Positions 1-14,223 of a stretch of 64,000 nucleotides of DNA are shown here, one piece after another. Both the position numbers and the translations under genes were made by a program. Positions within the stretch are counted from its first letter, which is position 1, and each line of letters starts with the position of its first letter. The notes beneath the pieces were generated by a model that ran no database searches, had not been told where the DNA came from, and worked only from the letters and a program-made list of their open reading frames with translations. The stretch comes from Pusillimonas sp. T7-7 (GTDB taxonomy: Bacteria; Pseudomonadota; Gammaproteobacteria; Burkholderiales; Burkholderiaceae_B), in the NCBI RefSeq assembly GCF_000209655.1, contig NC_015458.1:2046001-2110000 (forward strand), written 5' to 3'.

Positions 1-2
1 AA

Positions 3-65
3 GCGCTTGGCCGGGCTGGCCCAGACGTGAATGTCTCGGTGCCGCTCTACGCGCTGAACTACTAA
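3..65 (+). CDS. C-terminal fragment of an unidentified protein (runs off window start)
   Basis: An open frame enters from the left edge and stops at the TAA at 63-65. The visible last residues are ALGRAGPDVNVSVPLYALNY. The alternating pattern and the terminal aromatic residue would fit the last strand of an outer-membrane beta-barrel, but twenty residues are too few to name a family. It points toward the truncated receptor gene on the other strand. It could be chance open frame. Confidence 0.3.
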   Translation, partial: ALGRAGPDVNVSVPLYALNY

Positions 66-93
66 ATCTCTGATTCCTAAGATAGAATTTACT

Positions 94-163
94 GGGGACA
101 TCGGCATTCCTTCCATTAAGCTCGTTCTTCGCAAAAACAAGTCTAATGAATGTCGCTGTCCCC
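94..163. repeat. Short inverted-repeat element, REP-like
   Basis: GGGGACATCGGCATT at 94-108 and AATGTCGCTGTCCCC at 149-163 form an inverted repeat matching at 13 of 15 positions, with a 40-bp AT-richer centre. The right arm lies inside the last codons of the TonB receptor frame, exactly where its sequence stops resembling the family. This resembles the palindromic ends left by REP/RAYT-type or miniature elements. That assignment is inference, since no transposase is present. Confidence 0.45.
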
Positions 164-2017
164 CTTTAATGATGAAGAGCCGGTCGATGAGGGTGCCATG
201 GTGGAGCTGGAAGAGATGCCCTGGGTGGGATCGCCTTCCTTGCCTCTATAGGTCACCTTCACCCAGCCATTCACCTTTTCTGTGGGCTGCCAGTCCAGAC
301 CCATGTTGAACATATGCTCGGGCATTTGGTTCAAGGGGTTGCCAGCATATTGGCCTGTCTTCTGCTTTGAATAGGTGTAGGTGTAGCTGGAAGTCATCGA
401 CAAAGTATCGGAAAGCGGCGCTGAAAGCGTGGCTTCAACACCGCGTGTCACAGCATCATCCACGTTAGTGTATGTCGTAGACTCGCGTCCGAATTGATTA
501 GGTGGCCCGCACTCCGGGCAAGGAACGCGCGTAATCTTGTCGCTGAACTCGTTATTGAACAGCGTAAGGCCGGCAATCAAGCCGTTATCAGCGCTATAAA
601 TCAGCGCAATTTCTTCTGTAAGCGTTTTTTCCGGCTTCAGATCCGGATTGCCGTACATATTCCCGCCGCGGCTCGTCGCTCCCCAGTCCGGGATAGTCTG
701 GCGCATGGACGGGGCACGAAAACCGGTAGAAACACCGCCCTTGAGCGTCCAATTATCCGCCATGTGCCAGACCCCATACAGGCGAGGGCTCCAGTGCTGG
801 CCCGCCTTCTGGTCGCGGTCCATGCGTATGCCTCCGGTCAAGGCAAAAGTATCCGTGATCTGCCACTCATCTTCGGCATACAAGGCATACTGCCAGCGCT
901 CGACTGTGGAGCGATCCGAGATTCGATTGGTCGTGGTGTCGTTAAGGTCTTCGGCGCTATAGTAGGCACCCAGCGTCAGGATATGATCGTCCAGCACCGG
1001 CATGCTCCAGTTTGTATTGAGCGTGGTGTTGACGATCGTCATGTCGCGCGAAACATTTTTGGTTTCTTCCCGCTGTGCATAGGAATTCGACGTCCCGAAT
1101 CCCCAACGACCATTGTGAGTCAGCGAATAGTGCTGACGATCAAACGTGCGGTGGCTGGGGTCTTCGTCCAGCGCCAAGGTATGCCCCGGCGTGGAACGAT
1201 ATAGCTGCTTGGATGCACCGCCCTCCAGGATGATGTCATGATCGCGATTGGGGGTCAGAGACAGCTTGGCGGTAACACCTTGATTGGTGTGCCGGTTATA
1301 GCCTTGCTCAATTTTGTCTTCACCCCGATATGAATAAATACCGTACACGCTCAGACCAAGCAGATCTTCCTTGATGGGACCGGCCACATAAAAATTGCCC
1401 TGATAAATATTGCCAGAACGGGAATGGGCCTGCAGTGTGGAGTCCAGCCGCAAGGAACCACCCCACTCTTTGGGCACCTTGCGCGTAATGATGTTGACAA
1501 CGCCCCCCATGGCGTCGGACCCGTACAGCGACGACATAGGGCCACGCACCACTTCGATGCGCTCGATTGCCTCGAGCGGAGGCACCCAGCTTTGATCGGT
1601 GCCGGTGCTGCCATTGGTTTGTGTTTCTCGTGTGCTGACACGTTTTCCGTCCACCAGAATCAATGTGTAGCTGGCGCCCATACCGCGTATCGAGATGTCG
1701 GATGTGTTGTTATCCGAAGGCGTCATAATGACGCCCGGCACATCACGCAATGCATCGGTCAGGTCCTTGTAGGCGCCTTGCTCAAGCTTCTCGCGCGGAA
1801 TAACTGAAATCGATGCTGGTGCATCGATAATATCCTGCTCAAATCCCGAAGCTGTAACAACCACCGTATCCATTGTTGCGACCGAGCCGACATCCAAGGT
1901 TTGAGCCAGGGCTGGCGTAAAAGCGGACCCCAAGCCCAATGTACATAAAACGGCCACCCAGTTGGGGTGGCCTTTGGAAATCACCCCTTGGGATGGGGTT
2001 GGTTGCTTCAACAACAT
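143..2017 (-). CDS. TonB-dependent siderophore receptor (FepA/BfrA-like), C-terminally truncated
   Basis: Outer-membrane receptor for TonB-driven uptake of a ferric siderophore, probably catecholate type. After a signal region ending near residue 40 (ALAQ) there is a TonB box-like DTVVVTAS (50-57), then a plug domain with the motif VVRGPMSSLYGSDAMGG and barrel strands to about residue 590. The start ATG at 2015-2017 follows an AAGGAAG ribosome site. The last 25 or so residues (Ser/Thr/Gly-rich, ending DIH) do not look like barrel, and no terminal aromatic residue is present. About 50-60 residues that close the barrel in this family are missing, so the gene is probably a recent pseudogene despite its intact frame. 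A Fur box lies upstream. Confidence 0.85.
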   Translation of the reverse strand: MLLKQPTPSQGVISKGHPNWVAVLCTLGLGSAFTPALAQTLDVGSVATMDTVVVTASGFEQDIIDAPASISVIPREKLEQGAYKDLTDALRDVPGVIMTPSDNNTSDISIRGMGASYTLILVDGKRVSTRETQTNGSTGTDQSWVPPLEAIERIEVVRGPMSSLYGSDAMGGVVNIITRKVPKEWGGSLRLDSTLQAHSRSGNIYQGNFYVAGPIKEDLLGLSVYGIYSYRGEDKIEQGYNRHTNQGVTAKLSLTPNRDHDIILEGGASKQLYRSTPGHTLALDEDPSHRTFDRQHYSLTHNGRWGFGTSNSYAQREETKNVSRDMTIVNTTLNTNWSMPVLDDHILTLGAYYSAEDLNDTTTNRISDRSTVERWQYALYAEDEWQITDTFALTGGIRMDRDQKAGQHWSPRLYGVWHMADNWTLKGGVSTGFRAPSMRQTIPDWGATSRGGNMYGNPDLKPEKTLTEEIALIYSADNGLIAGLTLFNNEFSDKITRVPCPECGPPNQFGRESTTYTNVDDAVTRGVEATLSAPLSDTLSMTSSYTYTYSKQKTGQYAGNPLNQMPEHMFNMGLDWQPTEKVNGWVKVTYRGKEGDPTQGISSSSTMAPSSTGSSSLKGDSDIH

Positions 2018-2049
2018 CGCAAACTTCCTTGCAGCAAATTAATAAATAC

Positions 2050-2068
2050 AAATGAGAATGATTATTAA
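2050..2068 (-). promoter_or_regulatory. Fur box upstream of the TonB receptor
   Basis: The plus-strand text AAATGAGAATGATTATTAA, read on the minus strand as TTAATAATCATTCTCATTT, matches the 19-bp Fur consensus GATAATGATAATCATTATC at most positions. It sits 33-51 bp before the receptor start codon. It indicates iron repression by the Fur protein encoded at 30158-30583. Confidence 0.75.
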
Positions 2069-2318
2069 AACATGATTCAATCATAAATTAAGCTTGTACG
2101 TATTATCCAGCTAGAAAATGTTGCACATTTTCCTCAAGTCGGTCATTCAATACTAGCTCAGGCTTGCTTTTGTTTACTAATCGGAACGCATTGCCTTCAG
2201 ACTCGCATCGGCCTATAGTAGAAATGTGTCATGTGTTGGGAATGGGGCCCACGCCCCTGTTTCGGTCCAGGCACCATAGGCCATAGGTTTGCCTGGCCGG
2301 CTTTAAAAAGGAGCCGCC
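2069..2318. other. Intergenic region and leader hairpin before the EF-hand-like gene
   Basis: Together with the Fur box this is a 301-bp gap without a supportable gene. CCAGGCA (2267-2273) pairs with TGCCTGG (2290-2296) around a loop holding a tandem CCATAGG repeat (2274-2287). The hairpin would lie just upstream of the AAAAAGGAG ribosome site of the next gene. I see no clear promoter hexamers. Confidence 0.35.
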
Positions 2319-2804
2319 ATGAACGTCAGATCCTTTGTATGGGCCACCGACCTGAACGGCGACGGTAGCTACAGCATGTGGGAAATCTGGGAAGCCGCCA
2401 GATGGGTATTTCGCCTTCCGGGCAACCTGTTGCTGGAAGGCCTTGGCCATGTTCCTTATTTATCTTCCTTGCTTAATATCCAGGCTTCCGAAGCCACCGG
2501 GTATGGCAGTCTGAACGGTGGGCTGGCATCTTCGCTATCGTTGCTGATCTGGGTTGTTGCCATCACCAGTGTGCTGTCACTGTGTTCTTCGGCGGCCGAT
2601 GAAGACAATAGCGCGGCCTCGTCCAGACAAGTGCTGATAGGCATGAAAACGACCGCCGCCAGGCAAATAGCTGGCCCCGATAACGCCCAGGGCCAGTTGT
2701 CAACTGAACACCACGCGCACCTGCCGGTCAGCCGTACAAATTATGCAGTACCCGGCAAAAAACCCATCAGGCACAAGCGCCATCGTCGGTTGGTCATTAC
2801 CTGA
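2319..2804 (+). CDS. Conserved hypothetical membrane protein with one EF-hand-like loop
   Basis: 161 residues. Residues 11-22 (DLNGDGSYSMWE) fit the canonical 12-residue EF-hand calcium loop, with Asp1, Asn3, Asp5, Gly6 and Glu12. This is followed by an aromatic helix (WEAARWVFRLPGNLLLEGLG) and one hydrophobic segment at about residues 66-92. The remaining 70 residues are polar and basic, so the true conserved part is probably the first 90-95 residues. The start is well supported by AAAAAGGAG seven bases upstream. No second EF hand is visible. I recognise no function. A membrane-associated protein that binds a divalent cation is the most that can be said. The stop codon falls inside a palindrome. 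Confidence 0.6.
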   Translation: MNVRSFVWATDLNGDGSYSMWEIWEAARWVFRLPGNLLLEGLGHVPYLSSLLNIQASEATGYGSLNGGLASSLSLLIWVVAITSVLSLCSSAADEDNSAASSRQVLIGMKTTAARQIAGPDNAQGQLSTEHHAHLPVSRTNYAVPGKKPIRHKRHRRLVIT

Positions 2805-2823
2805 TCAGCAGATCAGGTAATGA
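2794..2823. repeat. 13-bp perfect palindrome, possible bidirectional terminator
   Basis: TCATTACCTGATC (2794-2806) and GATCAGGTAATGA (2811-2823) are exact reverse complements with an AGCA loop. The element separates convergent genes and contains the TGA stop of the upstream gene (2802-2804). No T-run follows on either strand, so a classic intrinsic terminator is only one possibility. Confidence 0.5.
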
Positions 2824-2867
2824 GCGGGCTGCCGCATGGTCTGGCTGCGGCCAAGCACAGGCTGCTG

Positions 2868-3656
2868 CTAAGCCCCCATGGGATGCATGCCGCCATCCAT
2901 GGTCAGCAGGGCTGCGGTTACGTAGCTGGCTCGCGCCGAGGCAAGATACAGCGCTGCGTCGGCCACTTCTTCGGGCTTGGCCAGGCGCCCCAGCGGAATA
3001 CTTTGCTCCCTGGCTTGCAGCACTTCGGCTGTTGACTTGCCTGTCAGCTCCGATTCGGCCTCCAGGGCGCCCTGCACCCGTCCCGTCAGGGTTGCGCCAG
3101 GATTTATCGCATTCACACGTATACCCTTGTTGCCCCAGGCATTGGCCAAGCCGGCCGAAGCCAGCATCAACGCCGCGTTGGCCGAACCGCCTGGCAGGTG
3201 GAAGGGGCTGGCTATTTTCCCACCTGCTCCGATGATATTGACAATGGCCCCGTTACCGCGTCCCACCATTTTCTTGATGACAGCATCCATGGTATTGATG
3301 TAGGGAAAATACTTGGCGTCCATGGCATCGCGCCACGACTGGGGCGTTAAAGCCGCTGGCGCATAGCGCTTGGCGGCTCCGGCCGAATTCACCAGCACCG
3401 CGATCGGCCCCACCTTGTCTTCAACTGCGTCGACCAGTTGCTGCGCCGCATCCGCATCGCTCAGATTGGCGGCATGGATGTAGATCTGGTGGCCGGCCTG
3501 TTCGAGCTCTGCCCGGGCCGCCGCCAGGTTGTCGGCGCTGCGCGAGGCTATGGCCACCTTTGCCCCTTCGCGCGCAAAGGCATGTGCACATGCCAGACCT
3601 ATGCCTTTGCTGCCTCCCGTGATCAACACGACTTTACCACTCAGTTCCAGATCCAT
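2868..3656 (-). CDS. SDR-family protein lacking the YxxxK catalytic pair
   Basis: 262-residue Rossmann protein of the short-chain dehydrogenase/reductase superfamily. The nucleotide site is intact: TGGSKGIG at 13-20 and NSAG at 90-93. The active site is not. Where other members carry Ser and YxxxK, the sequence reads NIIGAGG (140-146) and PGGSANAAL (155-163), which puts Gly at the Tyr position (156) and Asn at the Lys position (160). The fold's INPG motif and C-terminal DGG are present. I chose the ATG at 3654-3656 because AAGGAG lies just before it; an ATG ten codons upstream is in frame but has no such site. It follows serS by 43 bp on the same strand. It may bind NAD(P) without normal SDR chemistry. 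Confidence 0.85.
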   Translation of the reverse strand: MDLELSGKVVLITGGSKGIGLACAHAFAREGAKVAIASRSADNLAAARAELEQAGHQIYIHAANLSDADAAQQLVDAVEDKVGPIAVLVNSAGAAKRYAPAALTPQSWRDAMDAKYFPYINTMDAVIKKMVGRGNGAIVNIIGAGGKIASPFHLPGGSANAALMLASAGLANAWGNKGIRVNAINPGATLTGRVQGALEAESELTGKSTAEVLQAREQSIPLGRLAKPEEVADAALYLASARASYVTAALLTMDGGMHPMGA

Positions 3657-3699
3657 GCTTGTCTCCTTTATCGTTTTATTTGCCATGCACGGCAGCAGC

Positions 3700-5073
<1,374 letters not shown>

Positions 5074-5084
5074 TTAAGAGGACC

Positions 5085-6416
5085 TTAGCCCTTGCTTTGC
5101 TGCTTGTCGAGTTCCCGCAGAAAGGCCAGCTTCTCGGAGATTTTACCTTCAAGCCCTCGATCGCTAGGCCGGTAGAAGCGCGCCTTCAAACCATCGGGAA
5201 AATAACTCTCGCCTGCGGCGTATGCATGCGGCTCATCATGAGCATACCGGTAGGCATGCCCGTGGCCCAGCTCTTTCATGAGCTTGGTTGGCGCATTACG
5301 CAGGTGCATGGGCACAGGCGCACTGCCATTTTCTTCGGCATAGCGCCTGGCCTGCTTGTAGGCGTTATAAACGGCATTGGATTTGGCGGCACACGACAAG
5401 TAGACCACGGCCTGAGCCAGGGCCAGCTCGCCTTCTGGCGAACCCAGGCGTTCGTAGATGTCGGCGCCATGCAGGGCCAGCTCGGTAGCGCGCGGATCGG
5501 CCAATCCGATATCCTCGATGGCCATGCGCACAATGCGGCGCGATAAATACCGGGGGTCGGCGCCCCCATCGAGCATACGTGCAAACCAATATAAAGCAGC
5601 GTCCGGGTCTGAACCGCGCACGGCCTTGTGCAGAGCACTGATCTGGTCATAAAAGGCATCACCGCCCTTATCGAAGCGACGCAAGTTCTGCGACAGCGAA
5701 GTTTCCAGCCATTCACTGTCAATCAGGGTGCGTCCCGCCCCGCGTGCCGATTCAGCCACGACCTCGATGGCATTGATGACCCGGCGCGCATCGCCGTCTG
5801 CCCAGCGGGCAAGCTGCTCGCACGCCGCCGGATCAAACTGCAATGGATCACCGTCCTGATTCAGGATGGCGATGGCGCGCTCAATAAGCAGCTGCAGCTC
5901 TTCGAGCGCCAAAGACTGCAGCACATAGACCCGTGCCCGTGAGAGCAGGGCCGAATTGACTTCAAAGGAAGGATTCTCGGTGGTGGCGCCAATAAAGGTG
6001 AACAGGCCGCTTTCCACATAAGGCAGAAAGGCATCTTGCTGCGCCTTGTTGAATCGATGGACCTCGTCGACGAACAGTATGGTGCGCCGGCCCTGGCCTT
6101 GCGCGACCTGGGCGGACACTACGGCTTCGCGTATGTCTTTTACACCACCCAGAACCGCGGACATGGCCAGGAATTGGGCATCGAAACCATCGGCCATCAG
6201 TCGGGCAAGCGTGGTCTTGCCCACACCCGGCGGCCCCCAGAAAATCATCGAATGAGGCCGCCCGGAATCAAACGCTACTTTCAAGGGCTTGCCGGGACCC
6301 AGCAAATGAGCCTGCCCCACCACATCAGCCAGTGTTCTGGGACGCATGCGCTCGGCCAGCGGCGCATGCGCGTGCATGCTGGCTGCATTGGAAAACAGAT
6401 CTTGCGAACTTGCCAT
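5085..6416 (-). CDS. rarA: Replication-associated recombination protein A (MgsA/RarA, WRNIP1 family)
   Basis: AAA+ ATPase acting at stalled replication forks. 443 residues. Walker A is GPPGVGKTTLARLMA and Walker B is ILFVDEVHRFNKAQQDAFLP, followed by the sensor region IGATTENPSFEVN and the tetramerisation/C-terminal domain ending in the conserved LKARFYRPSDRGLEGKI region. The start ATG lies 6 bp after the lolA stop. Order ftsK-lolA-rarA-serS on one strand is the common arrangement in betaproteobacteria and indicates an operon. Confidence 0.96.
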   Translation of the reverse strand: MASSQDLFSNAASMHAHAPLAERMRPRTLADVVGQAHLLGPGKPLKVAFDSGRPHSMIFWGPPGVGKTTLARLMADGFDAQFLAMSAVLGGVKDIREAVVSAQVAQGQGRRTILFVDEVHRFNKAQQDAFLPYVESGLFTFIGATTENPSFEVNSALLSRARVYVLQSLALEELQLLIERAIAILNQDGDPLQFDPAACEQLARWADGDARRVINAIEVVAESARGAGRTLIDSEWLETSLSQNLRRFDKGGDAFYDQISALHKAVRGSDPDAALYWFARMLDGGADPRYLSRRIVRMAIEDIGLADPRATELALHGADIYERLGSPEGELALAQAVVYLSCAAKSNAVYNAYKQARRYAEENGSAPVPMHLRNAPTKLMKELGHGHAYRYAHDEPHAYAAGESYFPDGLKARFYRPSDRGLEGKISEKLAFLRELDKQQSKG

Positions 6417-6422
6417 AAAGGC

Positions 6423-7047
6423 CTACTGCATCTTGACGACGTCGACACCCGCAGGCGGCGTGAAAGAGAACTCGTCAGCACCCAGCGTCGGGTTGGCCAC
6501 GATATTGCTCAGGTCTATGCGCGTAGTCTGGCCAAAGGAGTCCAGCAGTTCCAGTCGGGCAGGCATGGCATTCTTGAAACCAATATCAACATGAGTAAAA
6601 CCGGCGTCGGCGCTGCGCGGTTGGGCACGCAGCCAGTCCAGCCCATCTTTAGAGGGCAGGCTGGAAATGGTAAAGGCTTCTTCCAGTGAACCCGAGCCAA
6701 ATAAAATGGCGGCCGGCGATGCGCCTATGGATTGGTCTACCCCTCTTTCGGTCACTTGCGCCAGATCCGGGTCGTACTGATAGACCCGCTTGCCGTCAGA
6801 AATGATCAACTGTTCGTAGGGCTTTACAACCGCCCATTTGAATTGTCCGGGACGTTTGAACGAAAACTGGCCCGACTGGGCCGGCCTGCCCTGGCTGTTT
6901 TGATCGAGTCTTTGTTGGGTAAAGTCGCCAGTGGCCGACTTGACCTGGGCGATGAATTGCTCGAGCTGTTCAGGCGCCGGGACCGACCAGGCCGCCAAAG
7001 GGCTGACCGCCAAGACTATAGTTGTTACAAACTGCTTGAAACCAAAG

Positions 7048-7058
<11 letters not shown>
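6423..7058 (-). CDS. lolA: Outer-membrane lipoprotein carrier protein LolA
   Basis: Periplasmic chaperone that takes lipoproteins from the LolCDE complex to LolB. 211 residues from the ATG at 7056-7058. A signal peptide ends near AAWS, then comes the LolA domain ([22 protein letters not shown]). A longer frame exists upstream, but it lies in ftsK and lacks a signal peptide at its start, so I rejected it. The start overlaps the end of ftsK by 11 bp, suggesting translational coupling. Confidence 0.95.
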
Positions 7059-11166
<4,108 letters not shown>

Positions 11167-11197
11167 CAAAAGCCGACGATTGTGTCGTCGGCTTTTG
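11167..11197 (+). terminator. Rho-independent terminator after trxB-smr
   Basis: CAAAAGCCGACGA (11167-11179) pairs perfectly with TCGTCGGCTTTTG (11185-11197) around TTGTG. The 3' arm ends in four T residues. It begins one base after the Smr stop codon. Confidence 0.85.
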
Positions 11198-11370
11198 TGC
11201 GTTTATATTTTTTATGGGACCTGCAACTTTCTTATGTACCGATTTATCGGCTTTGCCCATGCAGGGCTTTGTCTCCTCACCTGCATGGACCGAATTGTGC
11301 ATCATAATTACGCATATCACACTTAGGGAATGCACTAAGTTTATGCCTGTTCAATCTTTTGAGACTCTTG

Positions 11371-12468
11371 ATGCGCACCAATAGCGACCAATACAAAGAG
11401 ATATTTCTGAACGATCTGCCGTTGATGGATATGCGGGCGCCGGTCGAGTTCAGCAAAGGGGCCTTCCCTTGCGCACGTAATTTGCCGCTGATGAATGACG
11501 ACGAGCGGCAACAGGTCGGCGCGTGTTACAAGCGAAAAGGCCAGCAAGCGGCGCTGGAGCTGGGTCATAGCCTGGTGGCCGGTACACTTAAGACTGAACG
11601 GATCGCTGCCTGGGCCGATTTTGCCCGAAAGCATCCTGATGGCTATCTGTATTGCTTTCGTGGCGGCCTGCGGTCACAAATAGCCCAGCAGTGGTTGAAA
11701 ACTGAAACCGGCCTGGACTACCCTCGGGTTCTGGGTGGCTATAAAGCCATGCGCAACTTCCTGATACAGACGACCACGGCGGCAATCGAAGAATGCAACT
11801 TCATTCTTGTCGGCGGCCTGACCGGCAGCGGCAAAACCGAGCTGCTGGCCCAACTGGAAAACGCCATCGACCTGGAAGGACATGCCCATCATCGCGGCTC
11901 AAGCTTCGGCAAGCACGCCACGCCCCAGCCTGGACAGATCGATTTCGAAAACGCCCTGGCCATCGACCTGCTTAAAAAACGAGCCCGGGGCCGGCAAGCC
12001 TTCGTGCTCGAGGAAGAAGGCCGCGCAATTGGCCGCTGCTCACTGCCGCCCGCGCTGCACTCGGCCATGCAGCAGTATCCACTGGTATGGCTGGAAGACG
12101 GCTTCGCCAGCCGGACAGAACGCATTTTGGGCGATTATGTGGTCGATTTATGTGCCGAGTTCATTGCCCGGCATGGTCACGAGCTTGGATTCGCCGCCTT
12201 TGCAGACCATCTGCGCCAAAGCTTGCGCAACATAGTCAAACGCCTGGGGATGGAACGCTACCAGCGGCTGGCCGCCATCATGGACAAAGCCCTGGCCGAA
12301 CAGCAGCGCAACGGCTCGGCTGACGGACACCGGGGCTGGATCGAAGTTTTGCTAGGCGAATACTACGACCCCATGTACACCTACCAACACCAAAACAAGA
12401 CCGACCGGGTCAAGTTCATCGGTAATCGGCAGGAAGTGATGGAGTATCTACGGGCCAAGGCCTCATAA
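11371..12468 (+). CDS. mnmH: tRNA 2-selenouridine synthase (SelU/MnmH)
   Basis: Replaces sulfur by selenium, through a geranylated intermediate, at the wobble 2-thiouridine of tRNA-Lys, -Glu and -Gln. 365 residues from the ATG at 11371; an in-frame TTG four codons upstream is less likely. The N-terminal rhodanese domain has its catalytic Cys95 in [10 protein letters not shown]. The following P-loop domain has [12 protein letters not shown] at about 148-159. The enzyme needs selenophosphate from SelD, which is not in this window. It stands alone, with a 200-bp gap upstream that shows only a weak ACTTAG/CTAAGT inverted repeat. Confidence 0.93.
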   Translation: MRTNSDQYKEIFLNDLPLMDMRAPVEFSKGAFPCARNLPLMNDDERQQVGACYKRKGQQAALELGHSLVAGTLKTERIAAWADFARKHPDGYLYCFRGGLRSQIAQQWLKTETGLDYPRVLGGYKAMRNFLIQTTTAAIEECNFILVGGLTGSGKTELLAQLENAIDLEGHAHHRGSSFGKHATPQPGQIDFENALAIDLLKKRARGRQAFVLEEEGRAIGRCSLPPALHSAMQQYPLVWLEDGFASRTERILGDYVVDLCAEFIARHGHELGFAAFADHLRQSLRNIVKRLGMERYQRLAAIMDKALAEQQRNGSADGHRGWIEVLLGEYYDPMYTYQHQNKTDRVKFIGNRQEVMEYLRAKAS

Positions 12469-12664
12469 GACGACCGGCCACCCAGAGGCAGCCGGTCGGT
12501 AGAGATCAAAACGAGTAAAAAGCCCTCATGCTGGAAGGCAGTCCAGTTATCCCATTGCGCCTTGTCTTGGACCCACTAGGCAAGACGGCCAGCACCAGGC
12601 CGCCCCCATCGGTCAGCTTGTTGAGGCATGACTGCATACTGCCACAGCGGCATACAAACGATAA
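12469..12664. other. Intergenic region between convergent mnmH and icd
   Basis: About 260 bp between the two stop codons including the terminator at its right end. A 61-codon open frame (12528-12713) has a composition unlike a protein and runs through the terminator, so I do not call it. Nothing else is visible. Confidence 0.4.
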
Positions 12665-12697
12665 AAAACCCGCAAAGCCTTACGACAAGCGGGTTTT
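12665..12697 (-). terminator. Terminator of icd
   Basis: AAAACCCGC (12665-12673) pairs with GCGGGTTTT (12689-12697). Reading the minus strand, the hairpin is followed by TTTT and lies 31 bp beyond the icd stop codon. The arms are also U-rich in the plus direction, so it can serve mnmH too. Confidence 0.75.
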
Positions 12698-12727
12698 GTG
12701 GACTACCACATAACGTGGCAGATCAAC

Positions 12728-13984
12728 TTACATGTTTTCGATCATGACCTGGCCAAAGCCCGAGCAAGACACTTGGGTTGCGCCTTCCATCAGACGGGCG
12801 AAGTCGTAAGTGACCTTTTTCGACAGAATGGATTTTTCCATGCTGGAGATGATCAGGTCGGCGGCTTCAGTCCAGCCCATGTGGCGCAGCATCATTTCGG
12901 CGGACAGGATTTCGGAACCGGGGTTCACGTAATCTTTGCCTGCATATTTGGGGGCGGTACCGTGTGTGGCTTCAAACATGGCTACCGAGTCAGACAGGTT
13001 CGCACCGGGGGCGATACCAATACCACCCACTTGTGCTGCCAATGCGTCAGACACATAGTCGCCGTTCAGGTTCAAGGTGGCGATGACGTCGTACTCGGCG
13101 GGGCGCAACAGGATTTGCTGCAGGAAGGCGTCGGCGATGACGTCTTTCACAGTGATTTCACGGCCAGTCTTGGGGTTCTTGAATTTGCACCATGGGCCGC
13201 CATCGATCAGCTCTGCGCCAAATTCTTTTTGAGCCAGCTCGTAGCCCCAGTCACGGAAGCCACCTTCGGTGAACTTCATGATGTTGCCTTTGTGCACCAG
13301 CGTGACCGAAGACTTGTCGTTGTCGATGGCGTACTGGATGGCCTTGCGCACCAGGCGCTGCGTACCTTCGCGCGACACGGGCTTGACGCCGATGCCCGAG
13401 GTTTCGGGGAAACGGATCTTGGTGACACCCAGTTCGTTCTGCAGGAAGTCGATCAGTTTCTTGGCGTTGGCGCTTTCGGCTTCAAATTCAACACCCGCGT
13501 AGATGTCTTCCGAGTTTTCACGGAAGATCACCATATTGGTTTTCTCTGGCTCTTTCACGGGCGAAGGCACGCCCTTGAAGTATTGAATGGGGCGCAGGCA
13601 AACATACAGGTCCAACTGCTGGCGCAAAGCCACGTTCAGCGAACGGATGCCGCCGCCTACTGGCGTGGTAAGAGGGCCTTTGATCGAGACTACGTAATCC
13701 TTGACCGCTTCCAGAGTTTCTTCTGGCAGCCAGACATCGGGGCCGTAGATCTTGGTGGATTTTTCACCGGCGTACACTTCCATCCAGTGGATCTTGCGCT
13801 TGCCATCGTAGGCCTTGGCCACAGCGGCATCAACAACCTTGAGCATGACGGGAGTAATATCTGCGCCAGTGCCATCGCCTTCGATGTAGGGGAGGATGGG
13901 TTCGTCGGGAACGTTGAGCGAAAAATCGGCATTAACCGTGATTTTCTGGCCCGCTGCGGGGACCTTGATATGCTGATAAGACAT
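12728..13984 (-). CDS. icd: Isocitrate dehydrogenase (NADP+)
   Basis: TCA-cycle enzyme converting isocitrate to 2-oxoglutarate and CO2. 418 residues, the size of E. coli Icd. Visible features are the N-terminal [18 protein letters not shown], the regulatory/substrate serine region [13 protein letters not shown], the catalytic Tyr-containing [18 protein letters not shown], and the metal site in [33 protein letters not shown] near the C-terminus is the NADP-binding segment. The ATG follows a GGAG site. Single gene with its own terminator. Confidence 0.97.
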   Translation of the reverse strand: MSYQHIKVPAAGQKITVNADFSLNVPDEPILPYIEGDGTGADITPVMLKVVDAAVAKAYDGKRKIHWMEVYAGEKSTKIYGPDVWLPEETLEAVKDYVVSIKGPLTTPVGGGIRSLNVALRQQLDLYVCLRPIQYFKGVPSPVKEPEKTNMVIFRENSEDIYAGVEFEAESANAKKLIDFLQNELGVTKIRFPETSGIGVKPVSREGTQRLVRKAIQYAIDNDKSSVTLVHKGNIMKFTEGGFRDWGYELAQKEFGAELIDGGPWCKFKNPKTGREITVKDVIADAFLQQILLRPAEYDVIATLNLNGDYVSDALAAQVGGIGIAPGANLSDSVAMFEATHGTAPKYAGKDYVNPGSEILSAEMMLRHMGWTEAADLIISSMEKSILSKKVTYDFARLMEGATQVSCSGFGQVMIENM

Positions 13985-14223
13985 GAATGCTCCAGTTTGC
14001 TCCGTAAGGAGTAGAAATCAGTCGAATGAAAAGTATATGCTCAGCGCAAAACGCTCAGTCTTATATAAGAGTAGTTTAGCCTAATTTTGACAACGCTGAT
14101 ACGACCGCCTGCGAACTGCCTGCCTGAAACCGGACGTAGCGACAGGTAAAATAGTGATTTTACCGGCAAGCGTATCAAAAAATGCGCTGGCGGCAACCTA
14201 TTATTGTCAGTACAGGATGTTTT

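Noticed and set aside
494..1204. 236-codon plus-strand frame inside the TonB receptor
   Set aside because: Antisense shadow of the receptor, without ribosome site or recognisable motifs.
12698..14014. 438-codon open frame opposite icd
   Set aside because: It is a mirror frame of a highly conserved gene with strong third-position bias. Its product is rich in His, Val and Gly with no domain, and icd itself is certain.
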